DNA from: Akkermansiaceae bacterium UBA6138
GTDB lineage: Bacteria; Verrucomicrobiota; Verrucomicrobiia; Verrucomicrobiales; DEV007
Length of the DNA stretch: 35,140 nucleotides
Assembly (NCBI GenBank): GCA_002422425.1
Contig: DIVG01000073.1
Coordinates: forward strand, 141,142 to 176,281
Direction of reading: 5' to 3'
In this document: piece by piece, positions 1-8,508 of the stretch
How positions within the stretch are numbered: the first letter of the stretch is position 1
Layout: every line of letters starts with the position of its first letter
Program-made: the position numbers and the translations under genes
The notes under the pieces: model-generated
What the model saw: the letters and a program-made list of their open reading frames with translations, nothing else
What the model was told of the DNA's origin: nothing
Databases searched by the model: none

Positions 1-162
1 CTTGAGGCGCTCATTGCGGCCATCGAACCCTATCTCGCTTCCCCCTCCCTGGCACTGGAACGAGGCCGGGCCGGCCGGCGGGCCTCGGAAGGCAAACACG
101 ATATCGCAATTGAGGCCGCCGCCATCAATTCCGTCTACGAGACCCTCCTCCAGAGGGAGTGA
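1..162 (+). CDS. Glycosyltransferase family 4-like protein, C-terminal end (partial)
   Basis: The open frame enters from the left edge and ends at TGA 160-162, leaving 53 residues. They read as the terminal helix of a GT-B fold, group 1 glycosyltransferase: an 'ALIAAIEPYLASPSLA' helix, then 'GRAGRRASEG', then a final helix with 'YETLL'. This matches the usual family ending, where a helix after the nucleotide-sugar site is followed by a G-x-x-GR element and a helix that crosses back to the N-domain. The catalytic and sugar-nucleotide residues lie outside the window, so the family call rests only on this tail and substrate cannot be stated. It converges on the 2OG oxygenase gene 46 nt away. No terminator-like hairpin was noticed between them. 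Confidence 0.55.
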   Translation, partial: LEALIAAIEPYLASPSLALERGRAGRRASEGKHDIAIEAAAINSVYETLLQRE

Positions 163-208
163 CAGTCCCCTTTTTACCGCGGGAGCGGCTTCCCGCGGGC
201 AATAGTTC

Positions 209-1051
209 TCAGGCTCGCTTGAAAAATCGGCGGATCCGCGAGAAGAAATGGGTCCTCCCCTCCTGGCGGCGGATCGTTTCGAGATACGGAGCGGCACTCG
301 AGTTCTCAAGGTGTTTCCGGTCACACTGCAGGCTGAAGTTAAAGGAACGTCGCTGCATCCCCTCGGGCGCGGTGACGGGACTGAGACCGTGCCAGCTGTT
401 GTGATTCTTGATGAAAAAGAAGAGGCGGTTCGGAACAAAATCGCAGGTGAATGCCGTGGTGACGTCATCCGCCGTGAGGAACCGGTTATTCCAGTTTTTC
501 TGACAGGAAGAATCTTTCGGAACAAAAACCGAGGTGCCGCCGCCGTATTCAGAACGCCACTCATCCGGGGCGAAATAAAGAATGCAGCTCATGAACTTGT
601 CGGGCGAGTCGGAATGCGGCGCCAGGAAAGTTCCCCCGTCGAGAGATGAGAACTCACACTGCATCCTCAGATCCGCCGCTTCCATCTTAAACCGCTCCTC
701 CGTCATCTTCGCGTAGGTCTCATCGGGATGCAGCTCATGATTGTAATTGTCGCGGATCCAATTATAACAGTCGGCGATGTAGCCGGGGCTGCTGATGGCC
801 GCGACCAACTCCTTCCACTCCTGATTGAAGGGAATGTCATCGGGAACCGGGGGAGCAAGGAACAGAATCCTTTTCTTTCCGTATTTCAGCACCTCACTGT
901 TGCCGGTGTCGCCGGGATCAAGAAACGAAGCGGCGAGCCGGCGATAGGTTTCCTCCGGCAGGAAGTCATCGATGTATCCATAGACGTAGGGCTCCCTGAA
1001 CAGGGTGATACGGCACTCAGAGAAGGGCTTGACGATGGCGGGAGTGGTCAT
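209..1051 (-). CDS. 2OG-Fe(II) oxygenase (prolyl 4-hydroxylase-like)
   Basis: A 280-residue protein with the double-stranded beta-helix iron-binding triad of 2-oxoglutarate dioxygenases. An H-x-D pair is at H146/D148 ('APHSDSPDK') and the distal histidine is at H221 ('NSWHGLSPV'). An arginine 13-14 residues further on (R234/R235, 'MQRRSF') is placed to bind the 2-oxoglutarate carboxylate. 'SCILYF' and 'YGGGTSVFVP' are the core strands usual in P4H-like members. There is no signal peptide, so it is cytosolic. The likely reaction is hydroxylation of a protein side chain or small molecule; the substrate is unknown. The start is an ATG 33 nt after the stop of the upstream amidohydrolase gene, so the two are probably co-transcribed. 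The C-terminal 25 residues are rich in Arg/Phe, which is unusual but not diagnostic. Confidence 0.8.
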   Translation of the reverse strand: MTTPAIVKPFSECRITLFREPYVYGYIDDFLPEETYRRLAASFLDPGDTGNSEVLKYGKKRILFLAPPVPDDIPFNQEWKELVAAISSPGYIADCYNWIRDNYNHELHPDETYAKMTEERFKMEAADLRMQCEFSSLDGGTFLAPHSDSPDKFMSCILYFAPDEWRSEYGGGTSVFVPKDSSCQKNWNNRFLTADDVTTAFTCDFVPNRLFFFIKNHNSWHGLSPVTAPEGMQRRSFNFSLQCDRKHLENSSAAPYLETIRRQEGRTHFFSRIRRFFKRA

Positions 1052-1084
1052 TTGCAGCGGATGGGTCGGGGCGGGAAAGGGATT

Positions 1085-2218
1085 TCACGAAGGCCTGCCG
1101 CTCTGGGCAATAAACTTCGCCACCTCGGCCTCGTTCGCAGCCAGGTGCGCCGCGACAAACTCACGCTCCTCTGCGGTGAGGAGGAGGCCGGCCCCCATCC
1201 TCGCCAGAATACCGGGGTGATAGAAACGGAGCGCCGCCGAGAGGACAAAAAGCTCGTCAACGAGGTCGGCGGTGGAATTGGGCGAACAAATGTCGGAAAT
1301 ATTGTCGGAACCCACCCGGACATGAATCCCCGCGGCAAGCATTTCAAGGACTCTCGGGATAGAGTTATAGGCCGGAGTGAGAATGGGACGGTAGGCCCGC
1401 ATCCCGATGGCGGCCGACGGGCAGGTGATGAGCCCCACTCCGCACTCAACCATTCCTTCAACCATCGCCCGGAACCTTTTTTCGTCGTAAGTGGAAGGGG
1501 AAATGAGGTGAACCGCCCAGATCATCGTTTCACCCGTAGCCGAGACCGGACCCCCGACTTCGCGAATCACCTTGATGAGACGTTCCGTGCCCGCCTCGGA
1601 GGGCTCGTTGCGCTGATCGGTATGAACATGGAGCGGTTTTCCCAATTCTTTGGCAAGAAGAAGCATACGGCGGCAGTGCTCCTCAAATCCGATGTGGGTC
1701 GGGTATTCGTCAATCTCGTCGGCCTCGGGAAGGGCGGCGATAAAGTCGGCCTCCCTTGCTCCCTCGACGATCAGCTCCCACGGCGCGGATGAGTTTTTTT
1801 CGAAACCGAACGGGGAGTAGGCTCCCAGACGAAGGTCAATCTCACCACGGCGGGCTTCCTTGATCTCCCGCATCATCCGAAACGCCCGCATTCCCACACA
1901 ATCGTCCGTAATATCGACAAGAGTATCGGCGCGCCGGGTCTTAACGGCGACAAGATCGTCAATGAACCGGTTCACTCTCGGGATAAAGTCCCCGGGCTCG
2001 TAAGCACGGCCCCGATGGAGGGAAGTGATCAGGGAGTGCTTGGCATGCAGGGAGATGTGAGACGTATCGAGGATGCGGTGACCGATGTCCTCCATGTAGA
2101 TCTCATCAAGAGTCCCGGCACGGTCCAAATGGAGGTGGGCGTTAAAAAATCCGCCGAGTTCCCGCATCGCGTCGTCCAGCCGGCGATACCAGAGGTTGTT
2201 CTGTTTTCGGTCAATCAT
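1085..2218 (-). CDS. Cytosine deaminase-like amidohydrolase
   Basis: A metal-dependent hydrolase of the amidohydrolase superfamily, closest in layout to the CodA/AtzC-type deaminases. Counting from the ATG at 2218 (377 aa), the metal and catalytic residues are H28-x-H30 ('NAHLHLDRA'), H197 and H199 ('PLHVHTDQ'), H237 ('AVHLIS') and D305 ('VGSDNISD'). The order and spacing match the TIM-barrel strand ends 1, 5, 6 and 8. The family hydrolyses amino or amide groups on N-heterocycles; the substrate here is not defined. The frame stays open to an ATG at 2320 that has a GGAGG at good spacing. The extra 34 residues do not look conserved and have weaker GC at third positions, so 2218 is preferred but not certain. 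The gene lies between the sulfotransferase and 2OG oxygenase genes on the same strand. Confidence 0.75.
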   Translation of the reverse strand: MIDRKQNNLWYRRLDDAMRELGGFFNAHLHLDRAGTLDEIYMEDIGHRILDTSHISLHAKHSLITSLHRGRAYEPGDFIPRVNRFIDDLVAVKTRRADTLVDITDDCVGMRAFRMMREIKEARRGEIDLRLGAYSPFGFEKNSSAPWELIVEGAREADFIAALPEADEIDEYPTHIGFEEHCRRMLLLAKELGKPLHVHTDQRNEPSEAGTERLIKVIREVGGPVSATGETMIWAVHLISPSTYDEKRFRAMVEGMVECGVGLITCPSAAIGMRAYRPILTPAYNSIPRVLEMLAAGIHVRVGSDNISDICSPNSTADLVDELFVLSAALRFYHPGILARMGAGLLLTAEEREFVAAHLAANEAEVAKFIAQSGRPS

Positions 2219-2441
2219 GATGGAAGGCCCCCGAAGAGGGCAGGGAACATTGTCGGCAGGTAGGTCTGAGAGAGTAGAAGTGCTTCGGCAGGCGCTGTTC
2301 AGCGAAACCTCCGGCAACATACTCGTTCATCCTCCAAGTCAATTTCAAGTTTCCGGAAATCCGGCCGCCCGGGGGTGCATTTCGTTCAAATCCAGACAGA
2401 TGGACCCGCCGAACCGGCTGAAAGTTATCCTCCGGCGACGC

Positions 2442-3056
2442 TCACACCCCTTCAGGGATGGCTACCTCATACCCGTAGCGTTTGAAATCCGCCTCATAAA
2501 CCCGGGCGATAGAGCAAAGGTCCCTCCCGGAAACTTTCACCGGTATCGGCACCGAGACGTTACGGCGCGGCGGATTTTCGTTCCGGGGGACTCCGGTCAC
2601 CTCCGCAAGCGCCGCAAAGGGAGCCGCGAGACCTTCCTCGAGGCGGAAGACACGACATCCGAGCGACTCAAAAGAAGTCTGAGGGCGGAAATGGTGGTCG
2701 CGCCAGGAGGGATTACTTCGGAAACGAAACAGATGGTAGCGAAGCCACCACCCGAACCCGAGGAAATTGGCGAGACGATACCCGCCCTTGCGCCTCTGGT
2801 ATCGATATTCGGAGACAAGGCGCGCCACCGGATGCCGGACCACCATGAAGACCAGGTCAAACATCGCGGGGTCAAAGATCTCCTCGAGCACCTCCCGGGG
2901 CTGATGCCGTGGATGGATTTCCCGGCCGTCCATGAAAAAAGGTTCGTTGAACTTTTCCGCTCCCAGCCCTGCCAGATAGTTGAGGATCGTCGATCCGGCC
3001 GTCTTGGGAACATGAATAAAAAAAACTCTTTTCGAATTCAGGATAAAATAAGGCAT
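2442..3056 (-). CDS. Sulfotransferase (Sulfotransfer_2-like)
   Basis: A 204-residue cytosolic protein with both PAPS-binding signatures. The 5'-phosphosulfate loop is near residues 14-23 ('IHVPKTAGST'). The 3'-phosphate element is around 73-85 ('VRHPVARLVSEYR'), with the R and S that normally grip the 3'-phosphate. This 'H-V-P-K-T-A-G' form is typical of the family of heparan 2-O and chondroitin sulfotransferases and bacterial relatives. The expected role is transfer of sulfate from PAPS to a sugar hydroxyl of a surface or secreted glycan. I chose the ATG at 3056 because the 30 extra residues of the longer frame (to 3146) look non-coding. It sits downstream of the pseudokinase gene with about 150 nt between them and 120 nt before the amidohydrolase. 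A glycosyltransferase tail at the left edge is consistent with glycan modification. Confidence 0.75.
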   Translation of the reverse strand: MPYFILNSKRVFFIHVPKTAGSTILNYLAGLGAEKFNEPFFMDGREIHPRHQPREVLEEIFDPAMFDLVFMVVRHPVARLVSEYRYQRRKGGYRLANFLGFGWWLRYHLFRFRSNPSWRDHHFRPQTSFESLGCRVFRLEEGLAAPFAALAEVTGVPRNENPPRRNVSVPIPVKVSGRDLCSIARVYEADFKRYGYEVAIPEGV

Positions 3057-3202
3057 GGGAATTTCCAGCTTGGTTGAATGAATCGGACAGAAGGAGCTAA
3101 GCTGGCGCGACTCTTCGAATCCTTGCCGAATACGGCTTCCGGTCAACCATTTTGGGCCTCAATCATGCATTTCGCCGGGACATAGTGATCTTCGATGATC
3201 CT

Positions 3203-5950
3203 TCACGGACCGGTCCCGCCCCCGGCTTCGATGCCGCGATCGAGGCACCAGCGCCGCGCCGCGCGGTGTCCGCGCGCCGAGGCGATCCGCATCCAGCGCC
3301 TGGCTTCAATGAAGGATGCCTCGACTCCGTGGCCTTCACTGAGGCATCTCGCGTAGTCATACATGGCTCGTTCGTCGCCCATCCCGGCGGCGGAGCGCAG
3401 GTGCCCGACTCCCTCGGAAGGATCGATCCCGCACCCCGTTCCATTCAGGTAAAAGAGACCGAGCAAGTGAACGGCCGGGGCCCGCCCCTGACGGGCAGCG
3501 GATTCGGCCCATTTGAAGCCACTGTCTGGATCGTTCAGGGAAAGCCTGACCCGTGCGAGAAGTTCCCCGGCGGCGGCGTGTCCGCGGCTCGCGGCGCTTT
3601 CAAGAAAGGCGAGTGTGTCTCCTTCGGCAAGACGATTCCCGTCGGACCATTGCAGGAAAGCGTAGCGAAACTGCGACTCGAGGTCTCCTTTTTTGGCCCC
3701 TTCGCGAAAATGCGCGAGGGCTTCTCCTGACATCCCGCCCCGGGAAGCGGCAAACAGCCCGAGAACCCGGTCCGACTCACCGTCGTCGCTGCGGGCACGC
3801 TGCTCCAACCATTGCCGGATTCGCCCGCGATTTTCTTCGGAATCGAACCGTTCGACGATGGAGAGCAACTCCAGCGCCCCGGGCTCCCCAGCGGCGAGCA
3901 GGAGATCCTCAAGCGAAGACTGCGCCGCCCCGGCTCCTTCCGCTTCGAGGAGACGAAACTCCGGAAGGGGAAAAGCCAGCGGCCCGGATTCGCGAAAAAG
4001 CCCCCGTTGAACACTCCAGCCGGAAAAGCTGAATCCGGCAACGCAGGCGAGGGCCATCCCGAAAATCACGGCCCAGAAAAAGACGACGGCGACGGAGCGT
4101 TTCCTGACGGGTTCGGGCACTCCGCCCTCCTCGTTGGAACCGGCGACGGCTTTTTCCTCTTCAAGCGTCACCTCCCTCCCGACGGATTCCTCGACCGTTG
4201 GCCGGGCCGGGTTGAGATCGATCGAGCCGCCGTAAAGAGTCGATTGCAGGAATCGCCCGAGACTCTCGTCAGGCTCCCCCGAGACCTTCGCGGAACCGGC
4301 CGCATCGGTCGCCGATTCTCCCCGGGGCTCCATCGCGGCGGCATCCCGTTTTGCAAAATCAAGGAAAAGGTTCCCGCTCACACCGGAAGGTTCCGTGCGG
4401 AGCCGTTCGCGATAATGATCGAAGAGCGCGGCGAGACCGGCGGGGACCGCATCATTCGCGATGACAGGACAGCTCCAGCGAAAGCGGGTTCCGGTAAGAA
4501 GATACCAGAGCAGCGGCAGGGCGATGGCGGAGCGTCGGACGCTCTCATCCTGTTTTCCCGGCAGCCTCGCAAGAGCCCGCACCCGGGAGGGCAAATGAAC
4601 GCCCTCCATCAATGTCGGGAGCGTCTGGTGGAGGCGGAATTTCAGGGGAAATGAAGCCCATGCAGCCTCCCCTTTTCGCTCGATCAGCCGCGCTGAGCCG
4701 GCCAATGAACGCGTTCCGGTGAGGAGCAGCACATTTTCCACCGGCAGCCACCACACGGCGCAGGCCCCGGCTTGTCGCTCAAGGACGTCGAGGGCCGTAT
4801 TGATTGCCGTCGCCATTTTCTGGGCGCTCTCAAAGACGAGCGGCCCCGCCCTCGCGACAAGAGCGCCGAGATCGCCCCCCTCGATGCACTCCTCGCCGAT
4901 GAGAGTGATGGACTCGCGATCCTCAACGTAGTTCACACGAAGCTGATGTATCATCCCGCGTCCGGGGCGGCGAGTCGCCTCGTGGTGCTGATTAAGCCAT
5001 CCCTCGCGCGGGATCGCCCCCGGGCCGGGGAGCAACTGCAGACGCGCCGCACTGCCGCGGAGGTGCACGGGAATCGCGTAGCGCTCACCGGCCGGATCAA
5101 AGGCCGACTCGAGGATGTCACGAGACGCCCGCTCACCCGAACTCACGAGGTCCCGGCGCATCCATTCACGCAAAGGCATGAGCGGCACCGCGATCCGGGA
5201 CGGCTCGTCCGGCGCGGCGGCGGCACCGTTTTGCATCGCCGAAACGAACTCGCGACGGGTCTCCCCAGCGCCTTCTTCGAGGGTTCGCAGGATAACATCG
5301 CACAGCGCGGCATCGAGTTCGTCGAAGTGCCGCGGGAGTGAGTCGCGATCAAAGGTGCGAACAGGAACCCCGCCGATGAGCGAGCAGAAGATCTGGGCAA
5401 GGCTCCACTCGAGAGAGTGCTCCCGCACCTGGGCACCGGGTTTGGTCCAGCCGTGGAACTCGGAGAAAACGGGGAAGATCCGACCGTGGCGATTCATCAC
5501 GATCTCAAAGTTCACCGTCGAAAAACGCATCAATGAGGGCGGCCGGGCCGCGAGCGATTCGAAGAACGCGAAAAGCTGGAGGACCCAGTCACAGGCGACA
5601 GGAAGAGAGACGCCGCCGGTGCGCCCGAGGTAGTCGGGAAGAGGCTCACCGTCCCGCATCGCGTCGGCATAAAAAAGTTCTTCCGCATCGCGCCCCCACG
5701 AGATGAGGCGCGCGAGATGGCGGCTGCGAAGCCCGGCGATCTGCCCGAGATCCTCCTGAAAAGCACTCAGCTTGTCCTGACGCGCCGCCGCCCCTTCGAA
5801 AATGTGCAGCCTGGCGAGCCCCCATCGCTCACAGTCAAGAACGAGGAGGGTCTTTTCGTCGGCACCCCGCGAGGGAAGAGTGACCACCTTTCCTCCCGCA
5901 TCCCGGACGAAGCGATACTGGGCGAACTCGGCAATCGGGGAAATTCTCAT
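3203..5950 (-). CDS. Tandem pseudokinase membrane protein with Sel1-like repeats
   Basis: A 915-residue protein. Residues ~10-240 follow the layout of a Ser/Thr protein kinase, but the catalytic loop reads 'RFSTVNFEIVMN' (142-153) and the DFG position reads 'FSEFHGW' (162-168), so the HRD and DFG aspartates are gone. Residues ~280-515 repeat the pattern: hinge-like 'EECIEGGDLGALVARAGPL' (353-371), catalytic-loop-like 'WWLPVENVLLL' (400-410) and helix-F-like 'LLWYLLTGTRF' (480-490), again without the catalytic Asp. An acidic linker leads to one membrane segment (~618-640). The C-terminal part (~740-905) holds Sel1/TPR-type helical repeats ('AARQGRAPAVHLLGLFYLNGTG'-like units), predicted on the far side of the membrane. 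A scaffold or sensor role is inferred. It is divergent from hisB, with 145 nt between the starts. Confidence 0.7.
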   Translation of the reverse strand: MRISPIAEFAQYRFVRDAGGKVVTLPSRGADEKTLLVLDCERWGLARLHIFEGAAARQDKLSAFQEDLGQIAGLRSRHLARLISWGRDAEELFYADAMRDGEPLPDYLGRTGGVSLPVACDWVLQLFAFFESLAARPPSLMRFSTVNFEIVMNRHGRIFPVFSEFHGWTKPGAQVREHSLEWSLAQIFCSLIGGVPVRTFDRDSLPRHFDELDAALCDVILRTLEEGAGETRREFVSAMQNGAAAAPDEPSRIAVPLMPLREWMRRDLVSSGERASRDILESAFDPAGERYAIPVHLRGSAARLQLLPGPGAIPREGWLNQHHEATRRPGRGMIHQLRVNYVEDRESITLIGEECIEGGDLGALVARAGPLVFESAQKMATAINTALDVLERQAGACAVWWLPVENVLLLTGTRSLAGSARLIERKGEAAWASFPLKFRLHQTLPTLMEGVHLPSRVRALARLPGKQDESVRRSAIALPLLWYLLTGTRFRWSCPVIANDAVPAGLAALFDHYRERLRTEPSGVSGNLFLDFAKRDAAAMEPRGESATDAAGSAKVSGEPDESLGRFLQSTLYGGSIDLNPARPTVEESVGREVTLEEEKAVAGSNEEGGVPEPVRKRSVAVVFFWAVIFGMALACVAGFSFSGWSVQRGLFRESGPLAFPLPEFRLLEAEGAGAAQSSLEDLLLAAGEPGALELLSIVERFDSEENRGRIRQWLEQRARSDDGESDRVLGLFAASRGGMSGEALAHFREGAKKGDLESQFRYAFLQWSDGNRLAEGDTLAFLESAASRGHAAAGELLARVRLSLNDPDSGFKWAESAARQGRAPAVHLLGLFYLNGTGCGIDPSEGVGHLRSAAGMGDERAMYDYARCLSEGHGVEASFIEARRWMRIASARGHRAARRWCLDRGIEAGGGTGP

Positions 5951-6095
5951 CGAGGCAAGTCAGGAAAATCTGCCGGCGGGCCGGACGGGGGAAGCGCCGT
6001 TATAATATTTTCAATAAGCGGTTGAGGAGGCGGCACGAAAGGTAGATGTTCCGGCTTCGGAAGTCATTTCCAAACCTTCCCCAACGCATCCTATC

Positions 6096-6695
6096 ATGTC
6101 GCAAGAAAGGCGCAGCAGTATATCACGTCGTACCGGCGAAACCGACATCCAACTGGAACTCGGCATCGAAGGGACCGGCATCTCCGCGATCTCGACGGAA
6201 GTGCCCTTTTTTGACCACATGCTGACGCTCTTCGCCAAGCACGGCCGCTTCGATCTTCAGGTCAAAGCGGCCGGCGACATCGAGATAGACTATCACCACA
6301 CCGTCGAGGACACCGGTATCGTCCTCGGTCAGGCCTTTCTTGAGGCTCTTGGGGAAAAGCGGGGCATTTTCCGCTACGGGTCAGGGCATTTCCCGATGGA
6401 CGAGACCCTCGTGCGGGTCGCCCTCGATGTGAGCGGCCGCCCCTTCCTCGATTACCGCGGACCTGCGGGCGTGCCCCATGTCGGGGAAAAGTTCAACTTC
6501 ACTCTCGTCGAGGAATTCCTGCGGGCCTTTGCCTTCAATTCCCTCATCAATCTCCACGTCGAGATCATCTACGGTCGTGACCCGCATCACATGGCCGAGG
6601 CGATTTTCAAGGGGCTGGCCCGGTCCCTCGATGCCGCAACGCAGATCGATCCCCGTATCGCAGGCGACATCCCGAGCACAAAAGACCTGCTTTAA
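6096..6695 (+). CDS. hisB: Imidazoleglycerol-phosphate dehydratase
   Basis: A monofunctional 199-residue IGP dehydratase, without the phosphatase domain fused in enteric bacteria. It dehydrates imidazole glycerol phosphate to imidazole acetol phosphate in histidine synthesis. Diagnostic motifs are present: 'FFDHML' (38-43), 'DYHHTVEDTG' (65-74) and 'PHHMAEAIFKG' (163-173), which supply the His/Glu ligands of the two Mn ions. The length is normal for the family. The ATG at 6096 has no obvious Shine-Dalgarno sequence, as for most genes here. TATAAT occurs at 6001-6006 but without a recognisable -35 element. hisH follows after 29 nt on the same strand. No other his genes are in the window. Confidence 0.97.
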   Translation: MSQERRSSISRRTGETDIQLELGIEGTGISAISTEVPFFDHMLTLFAKHGRFDLQVKAAGDIEIDYHHTVEDTGIVLGQAFLEALGEKRGIFRYGSGHFPMDETLVRVALDVSGRPFLDYRGPAGVPHVGEKFNFTLVEEFLRAFAFNSLINLHVEIIYGRDPHHMAEAIFKGLARSLDAATQIDPRIAGDIPSTKDLL

Positions 6696-6724
6696 AAGAA
6701 AGCCGGTCGGGTCTAAGAATCAGC

Positions 6725-7348
6725 ATGTCCAATCGCGTCGGTGTCATCGATTACGGGGGCGGCAATCTCCGCAATGTCCTCAATGTCCTGAAATTCCTCG
6801 GGCACGAGGGTTCTCTCGTGTCGTCGCCGAAGGATCTCGGATCGGTGGATCGCCTCCTCTTCCCCGGAGTCGGTTCATTCGGCGATTGTGTGGCGGAACT
6901 CGATCGTAAAAAACTGCGCGAGCCCATCGCCGCGTGGCTCGCGGCGGATCGTCCCTACTTTGGAATCTGTCTCGGCTATCAGGTTCTCTTTGAACAATCC
7001 CGCGAAACCCCCGGGGTAAAGGGACTTGGAATTTTCGACGGCGAGGTCGTGCATTTTCCGGCCCGCCCCGGCATGAAAGTCCCCCATATGGGCTGGAATG
7101 AAGTGACCCCGACAGACCCCTCTTTTTATGTCTGGCAGAATACCCCCGACCCGCTCTATCTGTATTTTGTCCACTCCTACTACCCGAAGCCGGAGGATAC
7201 CTCCCTCATCGCCTCGACCACGAACTACGGCGGTGACTTCGCCTCAAGCATCTCGCGCGGGCGGACTTTTGCAGGGCAATTTCACCCCGAGCGCAGCCAG
7301 GAGGCCGGTCTGAAGCTCATCGCCAATTTCCTGGAGGCTCCGCTTTGA
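6725..7348 (+). CDS. hisH: Imidazole glycerol phosphate synthase, glutaminase subunit
   Basis: A class I glutamine amidotransferase of 207 residues. HisH releases ammonia from glutamine and channels it to HisF for formation of IGP and AICAR. The oxyanion-strand motif 'PGVG' (47-50), the nucleophile C82 in 'GICLGYQ', and the catalytic H187 and E189 in 'QFHPERSQ' are all in place. It starts 29 nt after hisB and is probably co-transcribed with it. hisF and hisA are not nearby, so the cyclase partner must be encoded elsewhere. The 3' end lies only 15 nt from the convergent dnaN stop, with no hairpin seen between them. Confidence 0.97.
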   Translation: MSNRVGVIDYGGGNLRNVLNVLKFLGHEGSLVSSPKDLGSVDRLLFPGVGSFGDCVAELDRKKLREPIAAWLAADRPYFGICLGYQVLFEQSRETPGVKGLGIFDGEVVHFPARPGMKVPHMGWNEVTPTDPSFYVWQNTPDPLYLYFVHSYYPKPEDTSLIASTTNYGGDFASSISRGRTFAGQFHPERSQEAGLKLIANFLEAPL

Positions 7349-7363
7349 AAAGACGGGGGATCT

Positions 7364-8461
7364 TCAGTTCGCCACCCGCATGGGCATGATGACGTAGAGG
7401 AAGGGCTCGTCAATCTTGATAACGCCGGGACTGCTCTCGTCAATGAGATCGATGAAGATCTCATCCTGATCGAGGTTGCGGAGCGGCGCCATGACAAACT
7501 CGGGATTGAAGGCGACGACGATGCGGGGCCCGTCGTAGCGGACATCAATGACCTCTTCGGCCTCACCGATCTCGGGCGAGTTGGCGGAAATGGCGAGACG
7601 GTTGTCCTCAAAGGCGAACTTGATCGAGTTTGTCTTTTCGTTCACGAGGAGGCTGACGCGCTTCACTGCGCTCTGGAGCACCTCGCGCTCGACGGTGACA
7701 CGATAGTTCGCCTGACCAGGAATGACCTGGCGGAAATTCGGGTAATTCCCCTCGATCAACTTGGTAATGAGGAGGCTGCCGTTGAGCTCAAAGCTTGCCT
7801 GGCTATCGGAGATCGCGACTTTAAGCTCGCCGGAATTTTCAAGGAGGCGTTGCAGCTCATTGACCGCCTTGGTCGGGATGATTACGCTAGACTCCTGACC
7901 GGCCGGGAACTCAAGGTCCTGCTCGACCATGGCGAGACGGCGTCCGTCCGTCGCCACGAGAGTGAGCATCCCCTCTCCAATGATGCAGTTGACCCCGTTG
8001 AGGACATACCGGGTCTCATCAGTGGAAATCGCGTAGGAGGTCTTGCGGAGCGCGTCCCGCAGGAGCTTCTGGTCAATCGTAAATTCCCTCGCTTCGCCGA
8101 ACTCGCCGATGACGGGGAATTCGGAGCCGGGAAGACCGAGAATCTTGAAAAAACTGGGACCGCTCTTCACCGTCGCGGCGTTGTCGGCGTTTACCTCAAA
8201 ATCGATCTCCGAGGTCGGCAGCTCGCGAACAATGCTTGCGAGACGACGGGCCGGAAGCGTCGTCGAACCGGTCACCGCCACTTTCGCGGCAATCCGCTTC
8301 GTGATCGTCACATCCAGATCGGTCGTGGAAAGCTGCAAACCCAGTTCGTCGGCCTCAATGAGAACGTTCGAGAGGATGGGAAGCGTCGTCCTCGTGCTGA
8401 CGACATGCTGCACCTGGTTTAGGGCGTCCTGAAAAACGTCTTTATCAATCTGAAATCTCAT
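7364..8461 (-). CDS. dnaN: DNA polymerase III beta subunit (sliding clamp)
   Basis: A 365-residue protein with the three repeated clamp domains and typical length. It starts 'MRFQIDKDVFQDALNQVQHVV'-like and ends with the hallmark 'PFLYVIMPMR', which forms part of the hydrophobic pocket that binds polymerase and loader peptides. 'LPARRLASIVREL' and 'ATDGRRLAMVE' are family landmarks in domains I and II. As a homodimeric ring it tethers Pol III and other replication factors to DNA. It lies 47 nt downstream of dnaA on the same strand, the classical dnaA-dnaN order, so the pair is likely an operon. A weak GGAG occurs 12 nt before the ATG. Confidence 0.97.
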   Translation of the reverse strand: MRFQIDKDVFQDALNQVQHVVSTRTTLPILSNVLIEADELGLQLSTTDLDVTITKRIAAKVAVTGSTTLPARRLASIVRELPTSEIDFEVNADNAATVKSGPSFFKILGLPGSEFPVIGEFGEAREFTIDQKLLRDALRKTSYAISTDETRYVLNGVNCIIGEGMLTLVATDGRRLAMVEQDLEFPAGQESSVIIPTKAVNELQRLLENSGELKVAISDSQASFELNGSLLITKLIEGNYPNFRQVIPGQANYRVTVEREVLQSAVKRVSLLVNEKTNSIKFAFEDNRLAISANSPEIGEAEEVIDVRYDGPRIVVAFNPEFVMAPLRNLDQDEIFIDLIDESSPGVIKIDEPFLYVIMPMRVAN

Positions 8462-8508
8462 TATTTACAATGCTCCGTGTATGAACTTGGACCTAGCATC
8501 TCTCTGCG

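Noticed and set aside
3812..4654. 280-codon plus-strand frame inside the pseudokinase gene
   Set aside because: Antisense shadow; the minus-strand protein has clear domain structure and this frame has low-complexity Arg/Gly/Pro content.
6001..6006. TATAAT upstream of hisB
   Set aside because: No -35 element at 16-18 nt upstream; the region is GC-rich there, so a promoter is not supported.
8461..8469. TTATTTACA, one mismatch from a relaxed DnaA box, at the dnaA-dnaN junction
   Set aside because: Single copy, overlaps the dnaN start codon, and a central consensus C is changed; not enough to call a box or origin.
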